A stretch of 64,000 nucleotides of DNA from Gulosibacter molinativorax (GCF_003010915.2 NZ_CP028426.1:3348001-3412000), one strand, 5' to 3'. Counted from the first letter of the stretch, positions 18,247-28,176 are shown. A program made the numbers and translations. Notes: generated from the sequence alone by a model not told the origin.

Positions 18247-18351
18247 TAACCAAGGCTTGCTCGGCACGAACCAAGGCGCCGCCGTGGCGAACCAGGGCGC
18301 CGCCGTGGCGAACCAAGGTGACGTTGACACGAACCAGGGCGAGGCTGACGC
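18247..18351. repeat. Five tandem 21-bp repeats
   Basis: Five contiguous 21-base units starting at 18247, 18268, 18289, 18310 and 18331, each opening (G/T)(A)ACCA(A/G)GG. Units 2 and 3 differ by one base. The array lies in a 434-base gene-free stretch (18111-18544); apart from this array and a hairpin next to the tRNA I see nothing else there. Confidence 0.8.
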
Positions 18352-18508
18352 GCCAGGGTGTCCTAGAAACCTGGTTGGTCACGATCCCCCTGGGCGGGCG
18401 CGACAGTGCAATGGTTCGGCCGTGCGTCGACCTGGCTCAGCGCGACGACGCGGCCAACCAGAACTAATGTGCCCGATCTATGCCCGCTCACTCGGCTAGA
18501 ACGACGAT

Positions 18509-18540
18509 GTGCCGCGAAGATCGTTGCAATCTCGCGGCAC
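18509..18540 (-). terminator. Terminator hairpin for tRNA-Lys
   Basis: GTGCCGCG (18509-18516) pairs with CGCGGCAC (18533-18540), and AGAT with ATCT inside, around a 7-base loop. It begins 5 bases beyond the tRNA 3' end in the direction of transcription. Confidence 0.65.
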
Positions 18541-18544
18541 ACGG

Positions 18545-18618
18545 TGGGCCCAGTGGGGCTCGAACCCACGACCCACGGATTAAAAGTCCGTTGCTCTAAC
18601 CAACTGAGCTATAGGCCC
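18545..18618 (-). tRNA. tRNA-Lys (anticodon TTT)
   Basis: Read on the minus strand, a 74-base cloverleaf: acceptor GGGCCTA pairs with TGGGCCC (one G-T), the D-arm contains AGCTCAGTTGGTTAGAGC, the anticodon loop is CTTTTAA with anticodon TTT, and the T-arm is GTGGGTTCGAGCCCCAC. The 3' CCA is not encoded as part of the gene. Confidence 0.97.
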
Positions 18619-18628
18619 GCCCACTAGA

Positions 18629-19360
18629 TTAGCGTGATTTTTCGCCGCTCGTGTCGCCATTCGACGAGTCCGCCCCACCGTCGTCCGACGGGTCGTCCAT
18701 GAGGTCGCCGATTTCGACCGGTTCTGCTTCGTCGAGTTCCTTGCTCGTGAGGCGGATGCGTCCTCGGCGCGGGAAAATACCGCGTTCGCCACGTCGCCAC
18801 CAGTTCCACATAGCGACGGCGGTGAACGCCATCGCCATCGCGGTGATGAGCGCTCCCCACGTCACTGGGAACACACCGAGCGTCGCGTTGAGGCGAGCCC
18901 AGCCGACCACCATCAGCCAGCCGATCGTGATGAGGGCGAGCAGCGCCCAGAGCGCGACGATGTGCGCCGGGATCGCGCGGGGCCGGATGACTCGGACGAT
19001 GAGGAGCGCGGCCACGATCAGAACGGGAACGGTCGTCATCGCACCAAAGAGCACGTTTCCGAACGCACTGAATCCAGTGAGTGGCGCGTAGCCACCGATA
19101 CCGAACCCAAGAATGAGGAGATCCCAGCCACTGAGGTGGTCCGTTTGCAGGAGCAGCTCACCCGAGGTCTTCCACCACGGCGCAAACATCGCGCCAATGA
19201 TGATGACGGTCAGGATGGCCGCGGTTATTCGCTTCTCGTTGGACTCGGGTACGGCCCGCTGGCTTGGCGAAGCATTGAGCGTGTCTTGCGCGTCGGGGGT
19301 ATTGTCGACGGGGTCGCCCGGGTGATTTGGGGTGTCGGGGGATGAGCTTCGCAATGCCAT
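18629..19360 (-). CDS. Membrane protein of unknown function
   Basis: 243 residues from the ATG at 19360; the longer frame to 19501 has an implausible N-terminus. A polar N-terminus (~45 residues rich in Pro, Asp, Asn) is followed by about five hydrophobic spans (AAILTVIIIGAMFAPWW, LLILGFGIGGYAPL, VLIVAALLIVRV, IVALWALLALITIGWLMVV, LITAMAMAFTAVAMWNWW). It ends in a very acidic tail (DELDEAEPVEIGDLMDDPSDDGG style). A -10-like TAAGCT 7 bases before the ATG suggests a leaderless message. I recognise no family; the membrane location is well supported. Confidence 0.7.
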   Translation of the reverse strand: MALRSSSPDTPNHPGDPVDNTPDAQDTLNASPSQRAVPESNEKRITAAILTVIIIGAMFAPWWKTSGELLLQTDHLSGWDLLILGFGIGGYAPLTGFSAFGNVLFGAMTTVPVLIVAALLIVRVIRPRAIPAHIVALWALLALITIGWLMVVGWARLNATLGVFPVTWGALITAMAMAFTAVAMWNWWRRGERGIFPRRGRIRLTSKELDEAEPVEIGDLMDDPSDDGGADSSNGDTSGEKSR

Positions 19361-19500
19361 ACCCACCAGCTTATCGGTGCGCCCTCCGCGGAATTCTCGC
19401 GGAGCCCTCGCGAAGCGAAGCGCACCCCGGCAGACTTGTGTTAGGACGACCGCACCAACATCGAAACCGCCGAACCGACACCTCTCGAAGGGAGGCACCA

Positions 19501-20127
19501 TTGGAGAAATTCGATCGACCGGTCAAGATGCCAATCCAGGCATTTGACTCGTTCATCGGGGGCGAAGACCCAGCCCATGCATCCCGCCTTGCCCGCAACA
19601 CCGCGCAAGCGCTGCTGCATCGCGTCCGCGAGGCCGATGACCCGGAGGTGATCGAACGCACGGTGGGTTACGCACGCACGAACGGCCTGGCCGATCTTGC
19701 CGAGCTGTGGTCGAACGCCAACCCACACTCGCTCGCTGGGTCGCTGTGGCGCCTGTACCTCGTGCACGAAGCGATCTCGCAGGACCCTGAGACGTCGAGC
19801 TACATATACCGCCGCGGTGCCGCCGTCGACAATTCGATCCACCACATTGTTGCGGGTGCCGTCGAACCAACCGGTCCGCTCGAGATCCGCACGCTCACCG
19901 AGACGATCTTCCGAGGCGCTTTCCACGGTGACTTCGAGGATGCGCTCGATCGCGCGGCAGCTTTCTGTTCGGTCATGTCGCTCGGATCGGCGAGCATCGC
20001 CGCAGACTACGAGACGAGCAACCCGGAGCGCGCGGCAAAGGCAACTCGCCGCTCAGCCCGGTATCTCGGTTTCGCGAAGGACCTCTCGGCCTCCGCACGC
20101 CTCTGGCGTCGGGGCCTCCTCGACTAG
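19501..20127 (+). CDS. Conserved actinobacterial protein of unknown function
   Basis: 208 residues from the TTG at 19501, chosen because GGGAGG lies 5 bases upstream; the next candidate is the ATG at 19528. The protein is largely helical and soluble, with no membrane segment or signal peptide (FDSFIGGEDPAHASRLARNTAQALLHRVRE, NPHSLAGSLWRLYLVHEAI, NSIHHIVAGAVEPTGPLEIRTL). The composition is typical for the genome and codon use is regular, so it is surely expressed. I do not recognise a domain and give no function. Confidence 0.75.
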   Translation: MEKFDRPVKMPIQAFDSFIGGEDPAHASRLARNTAQALLHRVREADDPEVIERTVGYARTNGLADLAELWSNANPHSLAGSLWRLYLVHEAISQDPETSSYIYRRGAAVDNSIHHIVAGAVEPTGPLEIRTLTETIFRGAFHGDFEDALDRAAAFCSVMSLGSASIAADYETSNPERAAKATRRSARYLGFAKDLSASARLWRRGLLD

Positions 20128-20309
20128 TTCGGCGGGCTCGACCGGTCTGCGGGAAAACGTCGCCGAACGGATGCATATTCCCAATTTCGCTGACAGGCGA
20201 AGGGACTTGCATCCGAATGGTGAATCAATACACTTGACGAGTCAGGTCGCATAACCCCGGGCTCCAATTTTTGCCGCTTCGAGCGGCCTTCCGCCGAGAG
20301 GCGTTTTGC

Positions 20310-20387
20310 GGCCTGGCTCTTTCTTTAATCGGCTGGCGCTCTTAATCGCCTGGCTCTTTTGTCGGCTGGCTCTCCAAGTCGGCCGGG
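20310..20387. repeat. Degenerate tandem repeat GGCTGGCTCT
   Basis: Four imperfect units of 16-21 bases, each opening GGC(C/T)TGGC(T/G)CT or GCCTGGCTCT (20310, 20331, 20348, 20364), in the 272-base gap before the lysin gene. Confidence 0.5.
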
Positions 20388-20399
20388 AGCCGAACGCCG

Positions 20400-22001
20400 C
20401 TACTGGATGCGTAGCTTCTGCCCCACGTAGATCAGGTCGGGGTTGGCAATCCCATTCAGCGCGACGATCGCTTTCACCGTCGTGCTGTGCGCGGCGGCGA
20501 TGCCGGAGAGCGTGTCGCCACTACGAACCTCGTAGGTGACCGCGGCGTTCCCTTTCGGCAGTTTCAGCACCCAGCCGACATCGATTCGGTCCGGGTGTTT
20601 GATGATCGGATTCACCGCCTGAATCGCGGCCACGGTCGTGCCGTGCTTCTTCGCAATTGCGGTGAGGGTATCGCCCGACCGAACTGTGTAGCTCGCACCG
20701 GATGCGCTGGTCGCGTCCTCGGGCTTGACCTTTGGGTCTTTAGGCTGCGGGGGCTTCGGCGCGGGCGCCGGCTTTCCGCCTGCGTACGCATCCCAGTCAG
20801 CCGCCGAACCGTAAAACACATTGAGGTCGAGGTCGCCAGCGTGTCCGTTGAGCCGCCCGGTGGCGGTGAACTGAAACATATTGGCCTTTGGCCACGACCC
20901 CGATTTGGGGCGCCCCGGCGCGGCGCCGAAGTGCCGACGCGAGCCATCGCCGTATGCGGCGATCCACAACCACGAGCCGAGATCGACGATCGAACTCAGA
21001 TCTTTCGTTTGCACGTAGTTCGCGTAGGAGTAGAACACGCATGTCTTGCCGGTCTTCTCACGGACGCGCTTGATGAAGTCCGCCGCCCAGCTCACCGGTA
21101 GCTGCGTGGCATCCGCCTCCCAATCGAGCACCAGCACGGGGTTGTGCCGCAAGTGCGGGCGTACGGTGGCCGCGAAGTGATCTGCCTCGGCGCGCGCGCC
21201 TTCGTTGTCAAAGCCATCCAAGGCGAAATGATAGAGACCGACCCGGCGTCCCTTGGCAACGGCATCCGCGACCTGCTGCGTATGCGTGTTTGAGACGAAC
21301 GAGGGTCCGCCGGTTGCCTTCACGATCGCGAAGTCATACTCGTCGATATCGCGCAGTACGCGCTGGTGCTGCCACGAGGAGACATCCACACCGTGGAGCT
21401 TCGACTTGGACGCGGGCGTCGGCTTCGGTACGGGCTTCGGGTTAGGTGCCGGCACTGGTGCCGCCTCGAGCAAGACGTCGTGCCCCATCATCCAGTCGGT
21501 CCACCCGAGGTATCGCCTACCCCATTTACTCGCCAGCGCGTCGATGGTCGTGACGCCGATGGTGCCGTTTTGGGGGATATCGGTCGAGACGATCTTGCCG
21601 CCACCGTACGACAGGCAAATATGGCCGTAGCCGTTATTCGACGCCGAGAAGAAGACGACGGCTCCCTTGGGTGGTCGCTTGTCGGAGCGTAGCCGCGACT
21701 TCGGTGTTCGCTCATAGACGCGAAGCGCATATGTGTAGTACCCCGGTTTGTCGCTCGTGAGGGAATAGGAACCGAGTGCCTTGCTCACCGCCTCCAGGCA
21801 CATACCCGGGGGATAGGTTGCGAAGGCCAAGAGCTTGTCCGCGCCAGCCGGCCCGTTCAGGCGGGCCGCTCGTGCCTCGGGCTCTCGGCCTCGACCCTGT
21901 TCGATAACACGCGAATCGGCGGCGTTGTCGTCGGCAAGTGCCAGGTCGGCATCGCCTAAAGATTCAATCTCGGCTTCGTCATAAACGTGGGCATCTGACA
22001 T
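20400..22001 (-). CDS. Endolysin-like GH25 muramidase with CHAP-like and LysM domains
   Basis: 533 residues, GGGGG 5 bases before the ATG. Residues ~65-175 look like a CHAP/NlpC-type domain (CLEAVSKALGSY, KGAVVFFSASNNGYGHICLSYG: Cys and His in the right order). Residues ~205-400 are a glycoside hydrolase family 25 domain (GVDVSSWQ, FAIVKATGG, VLVLDWEAD with the catalytic Asp-x-Glu, WLWIAAYG). After a Pro-rich linker two LysM repeats follow (YTVRSGDTLTAIAKKHGTT, YEVRSGDTLSGIAAAHSTT). It should bind and cut peptidoglycan. There is no signal peptide, unlike housekeeping cell-wall hydrolases and like phage endolysins, but no phage genes are nearby. Confidence 0.87.
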   Translation of the reverse strand: MSDAHVYDEAEIESLGDADLALADDNAADSRVIEQGRGREPEARAARLNGPAGADKLLAFATYPPGMCLEAVSKALGSYSLTSDKPGYYTYALRVYERTPKSRLRSDKRPPKGAVVFFSASNNGYGHICLSYGGGKIVSTDIPQNGTIGVTTIDALASKWGRRYLGWTDWMMGHDVLLEAAPVPAPNPKPVPKPTPASKSKLHGVDVSSWQHQRVLRDIDEYDFAIVKATGGPSFVSNTHTQQVADAVAKGRRVGLYHFALDGFDNEGARAEADHFAATVRPHLRHNPVLVLDWEADATQLPVSWAADFIKRVREKTGKTCVFYSYANYVQTKDLSSIVDLGSWLWIAAYGDGSRRHFGAAPGRPKSGSWPKANMFQFTATGRLNGHAGDLDLNVFYGSAADWDAYAGGKPAPAPKPPQPKDPKVKPEDATSASGASYTVRSGDTLTAIAKKHGTTVAAIQAVNPIIKHPDRIDVGWVLKLPKGNAAVTYEVRSGDTLSGIAAAHSTTVKAIVALNGIANPDLIYVGQKLRIQ

Positions 22002-22131
22002 GGCAACCCCCTTGGTGCTTCGAGCGAAAATATCCCGGTCGTGTGGGAAATCTCGGTGAATTTCCGAGGATGCACGGGATCGGACGTCGATGTTGCAGCA
22101 GACTGCGCACCGCAGCAGGGGATGCGTGATC

Positions 22132-22151
22132 TATTTTACGAATGTAAAGTA
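22132..22151. promoter_or_regulatory. Operator palindrome over the TetR promoter
   Basis: TTTAC-GAAT-GTAAA (22135-22148), with outer TA...TA pairs, overlaps the -10-like TAAAGT at 22145-22150, which lies 6 bases before the GTG at 22157. The layout suggests autorepression by the TetR protein. Confidence 0.6.
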
Positions 22152-22156
22152 GTGTC

Positions 22157-22819
22157 GTGACAGTTCGCAACGATTCCTCGACCACGCCGCAGCAAGATCC
22201 GCGCGCAGCGCGCTCATACGACGCGCTCATCCAAGCGATGCTTGCCGTGCTGCGTCGAGGAGAAGACCCGGCTGCGGTCTCGATTACCGAGATCGTGAAG
22301 GCGGCGAAGGTGAGCCGTCCGACGTTCTATCAACACTTCGCGGACGTGCCGGACCTCATCCGTGCGGCGACGCTCCACCGTCTCGAATCGATCTTTGCGC
22401 GCATCGCAGCTGCGGAATTGGGCGGCACCTGGGAGGATTTCGCGCGGGCCAAGCTGCGCATCCTGCTCGGGGCGCTGCAGAGCGACGCCGAGACCTACCT
22501 CCGCGTGCTGCGGGGGCCGGCCGCGGCGCGGGTAATCCGCGGGGTAATCGACTTCCTCGCCGACCAGCTCCTACACCACTCGCCGCTCGGCACCGCCGTT
22601 ACCCGCAAAGTGTCGAACGAAGAGGCACATGCGCGCGCCGAATTCCTCGGTGCCGGGGCCACCTGGCGCGTCGTCACGTGGCTCGAGAGCGACTTCACCG
22701 GGAGCAACAGCCTCGACGAAATGGTCGAGCGGCTAGCGGCCAACATCCTGCTCGCGAGCGGCGCGACGTCAACGGAAAGTGGCGCGGCCGCGCCCAGAAG
22801 CGGCGAGGGGCTTCCCTAG
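22157..22819 (+). CDS. TetR family transcriptional regulator
   Basis: 220 residues from a GTG. The N-terminal helix-turn-helix is seen as AAVSITEIVKAAKVSRPTFYQHFADVPDLIRAA. The C-terminal ligand domain is helical and resembles the TetR_C group found beside YhgE/Pip transporters. The gene is followed 121 bases later by a YhgE/Pip gene on the same strand, a common pairing in which the regulator represses the transporter. A palindrome covers its own -10 region. Confidence 0.9.
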   Translation: MTVRNDSSTTPQQDPRAARSYDALIQAMLAVLRRGEDPAAVSITEIVKAAKVSRPTFYQHFADVPDLIRAATLHRLESIFARIAAAELGGTWEDFARAKLRILLGALQSDAETYLRVLRGPAAARVIRGVIDFLADQLLHHSPLGTAVTRKVSNEEAHARAEFLGAGATWRVVTWLESDFTGSNSLDEMVERLAANILLASGATSTESGAAAPRSGEGLP

Positions 22820-22940
22820 TCGCCGCGGGCCGCTCCCGCTGGCCGCGCACCGCAGCCGATCGTCGCGTCACGCAGCCGACCGACGCATCCACCCACATAC
22901 ATTCACCTCGGCAGCAACCGAGAGAATCGCAGACTCAACC

Positions 22941-25163
22941 ATGACTTCGTCTCACACTGAAGCGCCGACACCCGGGGACTCCCGGGGAAAGCGGAAAAGC
23001 CGGATTTGGAAGGTCATCGTGCTCATCGGGCTCGTGACCATTCCGGTCATCTACGCGTCACTCCTCACCAGCTCGTTCAGCGACCCGATAAACCGGCTCG
23101 ACAATGTCCCCGCCGCGGTCGTGAATCAAGACGTCGCGGCGAGCGCCAACGGCACGAAGCTCGATATCGGGGCTACGCTGACCGACGAACTCGTGAGCAG
23201 CACCGCGAAGAACAACTTCGTCTGGCGCGAGTACGGCGCCGAGGAAGCATCCGCGGCACTCGACTCTGGCGAGGTGTATGCGGTACTGACGATCCCGCGC
23301 AGCTTCTCGTCGGATGCGCTGTCGGTGGCGGGCGATCACCCCACGCCCGCGAAGCTGAAGATTGAAACGAATGACGGGGCAAACATGTTCGCGGGCACGA
23401 TCGCGAAGCAGCTCGGTACAACTGTGGCGGACACCCTCGCAACACAGGTATCCGAGGAGTACCTCGGCAATATTTACGCGGGCTTCAACAGCGCCCACGA
23501 TGGCTTCGCGAACGCCGCAGACGGCGCGACGCAACTCGCCGATGGCACGTCGGAGGCGAGCGACGGCGCGGGCCAGCTCAACATGGGCTTGGACCAACTC
23601 GTGACCGGGAGCGCGGATCTCGCGGACGGGACGGTAGCGCTCGCCGACGGCGCGGAGCAAATCGATAGTGGAGCGCAGACGCTCGCCGATGGCGGATCCG
23701 CATTGCACGACGGTGCGGTGCAGCTCGCAGATGGTGCGGGCGTCGTGAATACGGGCGCGGAGCAGCTCCGCGACGGCGCAAGCCAAGTCGCGGACGGGAC
23801 CCAGCAGCTCGCCGACGCGGTGGATGCCGTGAACGAGGCAGTATCGCCGCTCGCGCAAAGCGTGGCCACGCTCTCGGAGGACGCGAGCACGCTGACGGAC
23901 GGCGCGAGTGGCGTTGCAACCAGCGCCGATGACCTCCTCGCCAACTGGGATGCACTCGGCGACGACGAAAAACGGCAGCTCGTCGAGCAGCTCTCGACCG
24001 ACGCGGGCGCGGTCCGGGACGGCCTCGATGGCGCGCTGGCGAGCATGGGACAGACCGATCTCTCGGGCGTCGATCAGCTCGGGAACCTCAGCACCAGCAT
24101 CCACGACCTCAACGATGGCGCGCAGCAGGTCGCAACGGGCGCGGCCGACCTGGCCGATGGCACGAGCGAACTTGCGGGTGGCGCCGACACCCTCGCCGAT
24201 AAATCGGGGGATCTCGCGAACGGCATTTCCGACCTCGCCGACGGCACCGGCACGCTGTACGACGGGGCGATCCAGGTTCGGGATGGCGCGCAGCAACTTT
24301 CGGACGGCACCGTGGGCGCTGCGGATGGCTCGGCGTCACTCGCCGATGGCCTCATCCAGCTGGTGGGCGGCAGCGACGAGCTTGCGACCGGTCTCGAAGA
24401 CGGTGCCGAACAGGTGCCGACGTACTCCGACTCGGAGTCGGACCAGCTCAGCGAGGTCGCGGCTGATCCCGTGCAATTCGACGAGCTGCGCCGAAACGAG
24501 GTTGCGAGAAACGGCGACGGCATGGCGCCGTACTTCATGGCGCTCGGGCTGTGGGTCGGCGGGATCGGCTTCTACCTCATGAACGAACCCCTCGCACGGG
24601 CGAAGGGGAGTGGGCCGTCCTTCGTGGATGCGCTGCGCAGCTTCCTGCCCGGCGCCGCCATGGCGGTCGGTCAAAGCATCCTCCTCTTCGTGGCGATCCA
24701 CGGCCTCGTTGGGGTCGAGTACGCGAACCCCGCTGGACTGCTCAGCATGATGCTGCTTGCGAGCGTGACCTTCATCGCGATCAATCAGGCGCTGATCGCG
24801 TTACTGGGCGCTCCAGGCCGATATTTCGCGCTCATCCTGATCGTGCTGCAGCTCGCCTCGGCGGGCGCGACCTATCCCGTCGAAACTGCCCCCGAGCTCT
24901 TTCAAGCGTTGAACCCGTGGCTGCCGCTGCCGTACGCGGTGGATGCGTTCCGGTCGCTGATCGCGGGCGGCAGCATCGGTGTTGCTGACGCCGTGACACA
25001 GCTACTTGTGTGGCTGGCAGTGGCGCTCGCGATGACGACACTCGCGATCATGCTGAAGCGTGTCAAGGACGGGAAAACGAGCTGGGGAAGCAACCCGAAG
25101 GTTACGTCCCCAGCTGTGAAGGACTCGGCGAGCGCCAGCCCTCAAGGCGAACTCACGGTCTAG
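22941..25163 (+). CDS. YhgE/Pip family membrane protein (ABC-2-type permease-like)
   Basis: 740 residues from the ATG at 22941; the upstream in-frame extension to 22779 is low in coding character. TM1 ([24 protein letters not shown]) is followed by a long extracellular region. That region carries some 20 repeats built on LADGA/LSDGT at 7- and 14-residue spacing (residues ~190-490), the signature of Pip/YhgE proteins and related to phage-receptor and type VII secretion accessory proteins. The C-terminal ~200 residues hold about five membrane spans like an ABC-2 permease. It may export a compound or act in secretion. Its stop shares the palindrome CTAG with the stop of convergent pstB. Confidence 0.85.
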   Translation: MTSSHTEAPTPGDSRGKRKSRIWKVIVLIGLVTIPVIYASLLTSSFSDPINRLDNVPAAVVNQDVAASANGTKLDIGATLTDELVSSTAKNNFVWREYGAEEASAALDSGEVYAVLTIPRSFSSDALSVAGDHPTPAKLKIETNDGANMFAGTIAKQLGTTVADTLATQVSEEYLGNIYAGFNSAHDGFANAADGATQLADGTSEASDGAGQLNMGLDQLVTGSADLADGTVALADGAEQIDSGAQTLADGGSALHDGAVQLADGAGVVNTGAEQLRDGASQVADGTQQLADAVDAVNEAVSPLAQSVATLSEDASTLTDGASGVATSADDLLANWDALGDDEKRQLVEQLSTDAGAVRDGLDGALASMGQTDLSGVDQLGNLSTSIHDLNDGAQQVATGAADLADGTSELAGGADTLADKSGDLANGISDLADGTGTLYDGAIQVRDGAQQLSDGTVGAADGSASLADGLIQLVGGSDELATGLEDGAEQVPTYSDSESDQLSEVAADPVQFDELRRNEVARNGDGMAPYFMALGLWVGGIGFYLMNEPLARAKGSGPSFVDALRSFLPGAAMAVGQSILLFVAIHGLVGVEYANPAGLLSMMLLASVTFIAINQALIALLGAPGRYFALILIVLQLASAGATYPVETAPELFQALNPWLPLPYAVDAFRSLIAGGSIGVADAVTQLLVWLAVALAMTTLAIMLKRVKDGKTSWGSNPKVTSPAVKDSASASPQGELTV

Positions 25164-25939
25164 CCGAAGCGGCCGGTCACGTAGTCCTGCGTCTGCTCGT
25201 TCGACGGGTTCTCGAAGATCGTGCGAGTGTCATCGAACTCGATGAGCTTGCCCGGCTTACCGGTACCCGCGATGTTGAAGAAGCCGGTGCGGTCCGAGAC
25301 GCGCGTTGCCTGCTGCATGTTGTGGGTCACGATCACGATCGTGTACTCACGCTTGAGCTCGTGGATGAGGTCCTCGATCGCGAGGGTCGAGATCGGGTCG
25401 AGCGCCGAGCAGGGCTCGTCCATGAGGAGTACGTCAGGCTTCACGGCGATCGCGCGAGCGATGCACAGACGCTGCTGCTGACCACCCGAGAGGCCACCGC
25501 CCGGGGCGTCGAGGCGGTCCTTGACCTCTTCCCAGAGGTTTGCGCCGCGGAGCGAGTTCTCGACGAGTTCGTTCGCCTCCGAGCTGCTGATGCGCTTGTT
25601 GTTCAGCTTGACGCCCGCGAGCACGTTCTCCTTGATCGACATCGTGGGGAACGGGTTCGCGCGCTGGAACACCATGCCGACCTGGCGGCGGACGTTCACG
25701 GGGTCAACGTTCTTGCCGTAGAGGTCGTCGCCGTCGAGGAGCACTTCGCCGTCCACCCATGCGCGGGGGATGACCTCGTGCATGCGGTTGAGGGTGCGGA
25801 GCACGGTCGACTTGCCACAACCCGACGGGCCGATGAACGCGGTAACCGATTTGGGCTCGATGACCATGTTCACGCCTTCTACAGCCTTGAACTTGTCGTA
25901 GTAAATGTTGAGGTCTTTGATCTCAATGCGCTTAGCCAC
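25160..25939 (-). CDS. pstB: Phosphate ABC transporter ATP-binding protein
   Basis: 259 residues from the GTG at 25939 (AAAGGA upstream; product begins [16 protein letters not shown]). Complete ABC ATPase: Walker [15 protein letters not shown]-loop VFQRANPFP, signature [14 protein letters not shown], Walker [14 protein letters not shown] and the switch His in IVTHNMQQA. The segment [15 protein letters not shown] and RVSDRTGFF are typical of PstB. It powers high-affinity phosphate uptake with PstA and PstC at the inner membrane and ends the pstSCAB operon. Confidence 0.97.
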   Translation of the reverse strand: MAKRIEIKDLNIYYDKFKAVEGVNMVIEPKSVTAFIGPSGCGKSTVLRTLNRMHEVIPRAWVDGEVLLDGDDLYGKNVDPVNVRRQVGMVFQRANPFPTMSIKENVLAGVKLNNKRISSSEANELVENSLRGANLWEEVKDRLDAPGGGLSGGQQQRLCIARAIAVKPDVLLMDEPCSALDPISTLAIEDLIHELKREYTIVIVTHNMQQATRVSDRTGFFNIAGTGKPGKLIEFDDTRTIFENPSNEQTQDYVTGRFG

Positions 25940-25974
25940 TGATTTTTCCTTTGCTGTGATGTGCCCCGGCCGAC

Positions 25975-27120
25975 CTAGCGGTCGCCCTTCGGCGAGAAGA
26001 AGTGGGAGACCAGACGGCCCACGACGTTGAAGAGAATGACGATGATAAGGAGCATGAGCGCGCCACCCCAAGCGAGCATTTCACCCTCGGCGGTACCAAA
26101 CTTCCACTGCTGGTACACGAAGGTCGGTAGCGCCGACATCTGGCCCGAGAAGAGGTTTGCGTTCATGTTGATCGTCATACCCGCCGCGACCATGAGCGGC
26201 GCGGTTTCACCGATGACACGCGCGATTGCGAGCAGCACACCGGTAACGAGGCCGGCAAGAGCGGTGGGGAGCACGATCTTTGCGATAGTGCGCCACTTCG
26301 TCACGCCGAGTGCGTAGGACGCTTCACGGAGGTCCATCGGCACGAGGCGGAGCATCTCTTCAGCGGATCGAACGACGGTCGGGATCATCAGCACGAGGAG
26401 CGCGATCGCACCCGCGAAACCGGAGTTCACGCGCGTCGTGTCACCGCCCGTGGCCTGCGTCACCATCATGAACAGGGCGAACGCGAACAGACCGGCAACG
26501 ATCGACGGAATACCCGTCATGACGTCGACAAAGAAGTTGATTGCCTTCGACAGCCAGTTGCCGTTGCCGTATTCGACGAGGTAGATCGCGGTAAAGATAC
26601 CGATCGGGACTGCGATGATGCTGGTCGCCAGCGTGATCAGTAGAGTACCGACAATTGCGTGGAGCGCACCGCGCTGGCCAGGCGTCGCTGCGTCGTTCGT
26701 GAAGAAGTTGGCCGAGGTCACACCTTCCCAACCGTTGACGACGAGCGTGAACAGGAGTGACAGCAGCGGGATCATCGCAAGGACGAAGGCCGTCGTAACG
26801 CCGCCAGTGACGAGGCGGTTTGTTGCCTGGCGGGGGCCTTCCACGGCGCGCGAGATCGACCAGATAGCAATGAGGTAGAGCACCGCACCGAGTGCGAGCC
26901 AGCCACCCCAGTTGAAATTGATTGTGACCTTACCGCTGCGCTCCACGACCGTGAGGAATGGTTCGCCAGTCGACAGCCAGATGATCAAGAACAGTACGAA
27001 CGATACGGCGAACGAGGCGATGAGAATCGCCGGGCCATGCCAGGGCTGGAGCTGCCCGGCGGTGAGCGCACTGTCCGTGCGCTTGGCCGTCTGAGAAGAA
27101 GTCTGCGTAGTAGTAGTCAT
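25975..27120 (-). CDS. pstA: Phosphate ABC transporter permease PstA
   Basis: 381 residues from the ATG at 27120, which directly follows TGTCCTTGTCCCTAC-type sequence at the pstC end (10-base gap). It is longer than the usual ~290 because of an N-terminal extension with two extra hydrophobic segments ([34 protein letters not shown]). The permease core shows the EAA-like loop [28 protein letters not shown] and [15 protein letters not shown]. Partner of PstC in the membrane channel. Confidence 0.95.
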   Translation of the reverse strand: MTTTTQTSSQTAKRTDSALTAGQLQPWHGPAILIASFAVSFVLFLIIWLSTGEPFLTVVERSGKVTINFNWGGWLALGAVLYLIAIWSISRAVEGPRQATNRLVTGGVTTAFVLAMIPLLSLLFTLVVNGWEGVTSANFFTNDAATPGQRGALHAIVGTLLITLATSIIAVPIGIFTAIYLVEYGNGNWLSKAINFFVDVMTGIPSIVAGLFAFALFMMVTQATGGDTTRVNSGFAGAIALLVLMIPTVVRSAEEMLRLVPMDLREASYALGVTKWRTIAKIVLPTALAGLVTGVLLAIARVIGETAPLMVAAGMTINMNANLFSGQMSALPTFVYQQWKFGTAEGEMLAWGGALMLLIIVILFNVVGRLVSHFFSPKGDR

Positions 27121-27130
27121 GTCCTTGTCC

Positions 27131-28102
27131 CTACTTCTTCGTCTTCGCGATGATCCAGCGGCCGATCGAGTTGACCGCGAGCGTGATCGCGAACAACACG
27201 AGACCACCTGCGATGAGGGTGTTCGAGTTCATTCCGGAGGCCTCCGGGTACTGGTTCGCGATCTGTCCCGCGATGGTTTGCGAGTTTTGCGAGGTCAGCA
27301 GCTGGAACGTCACGAGGCCGGACGCGGAGAGCACCATTGCCACGGCCATCGTCTCGCCGAGGGCTCGGCCGAGGGCCAGGATGGAGGATGCGAAGATACC
27401 GGATCGTGCGTAGGGGAAGACCGCCTGCTGCACCATTTCCCAGCGCGTGGCGCCAAGTGCCAGCGAGGCTTCCTCGTGAAGACGCGGGGTCTGGAGGAAG
27501 ATTTCGCGGGTGAGCGACGTGATGATCGGCAGGATCATGATCGCGAGGACAATCACCGCGGTCATCATGTTGCGGCCACTCGCGAGCGGGGTACCCGAGA
27601 AGAGTGGGAACCACTGCAGGTAAGTGCCCAGCCACTGGTAGAGCGGGCCGGCGATTGGTGCGAACACCAGGATGCCCCAGAGACCGAAGACTACGGAAGG
27701 CACGGCCGCGAGCATGTCGATCACGAAGCCGAATGCACCCTGGAACTTCTTGTCCGAGAAGTGGCTGATGAACAGCGCGACGGAGAGGCCAACGGGGATT
27801 GCGATCAGCATGGCAAGCAGCGAGGACCAGATCGTACCGAAGACAAGCGGTCCGATGTAGCCCCAGAAGTTACCGTTGTTCGCGCGGAAGGTGTCCGAGT
27901 GGCTTTCTGTGTCCACCGGCGTCACGATGGCGGGAAGGCCCTGGGCAAGGAGAAAGATGAACACCGCGGCGAGAATCGCGAGGATCAGTGAGCCGGATGT
28001 CGTCGAAATGGTCTGGAATACGGTGTCACCGATGCGCCGAACGGAGGACCGAGACGATTTGGGCGCCTCGGGAGTTTTCGTCACGGAGTCAGTACTCGTC
28101 AT
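27131..28102 (-). CDS. pstC: Phosphate ABC transporter permease PstC
   Basis: 323 residues with six membrane spans after a ~30-residue cytoplasmic N-terminus. The EAA-like loop is HEEASLALGATRWEMVQQAVFPYARSG, and AVPSVVFGLWGILVF marks the PstC type. It is separated from pstS by 160 bases that contain two hairpins, which may lower expression of the membrane and ATPase genes relative to the binding protein. Confidence 0.95.
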   Translation of the reverse strand: MTSTDSVTKTPEAPKSSRSSVRRIGDTVFQTISTTSGSLILAILAAVFIFLLAQGLPAIVTPVDTESHSDTFRANNGNFWGYIGPLVFGTIWSSLLAMLIAIPVGLSVALFISHFSDKKFQGAFGFVIDMLAAVPSVVFGLWGILVFAPIAGPLYQWLGTYLQWFPLFSGTPLASGRNMMTAVIVLAIMILPIITSLTREIFLQTPRLHEEASLALGATRWEMVQQAVFPYARSGIFASSILALGRALGETMAVAMVLSASGLVTFQLLTSQNSQTIAGQIANQYPEASGMNSNTLIAGGLVLFAITLAVNSIGRWIIAKTKK

Positions 28103-28176
28103 CGGACAAGCCTTCCTAAAGTACGGGGTGGGAATTGCTCACCGGTAGGTGAACAAATGGGTGGTAAAACTCACGA

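Noticed and set aside
18149..18499. A plus-strand ORF with NQGAAVANQG-type heptapeptide repeats
   Set aside because: The repeats are explained by the 21-bp DNA array. The rest of the frame is Arg/Pro/Cys-rich like non-coding high-GC sequence, and it has no plausible start signals.
20400..22001. A prophage around the lysin gene
   Set aside because: No capsid, tail, terminase, holin or integrase genes occur in the window; neighbours are ordinary chromosomal genes.
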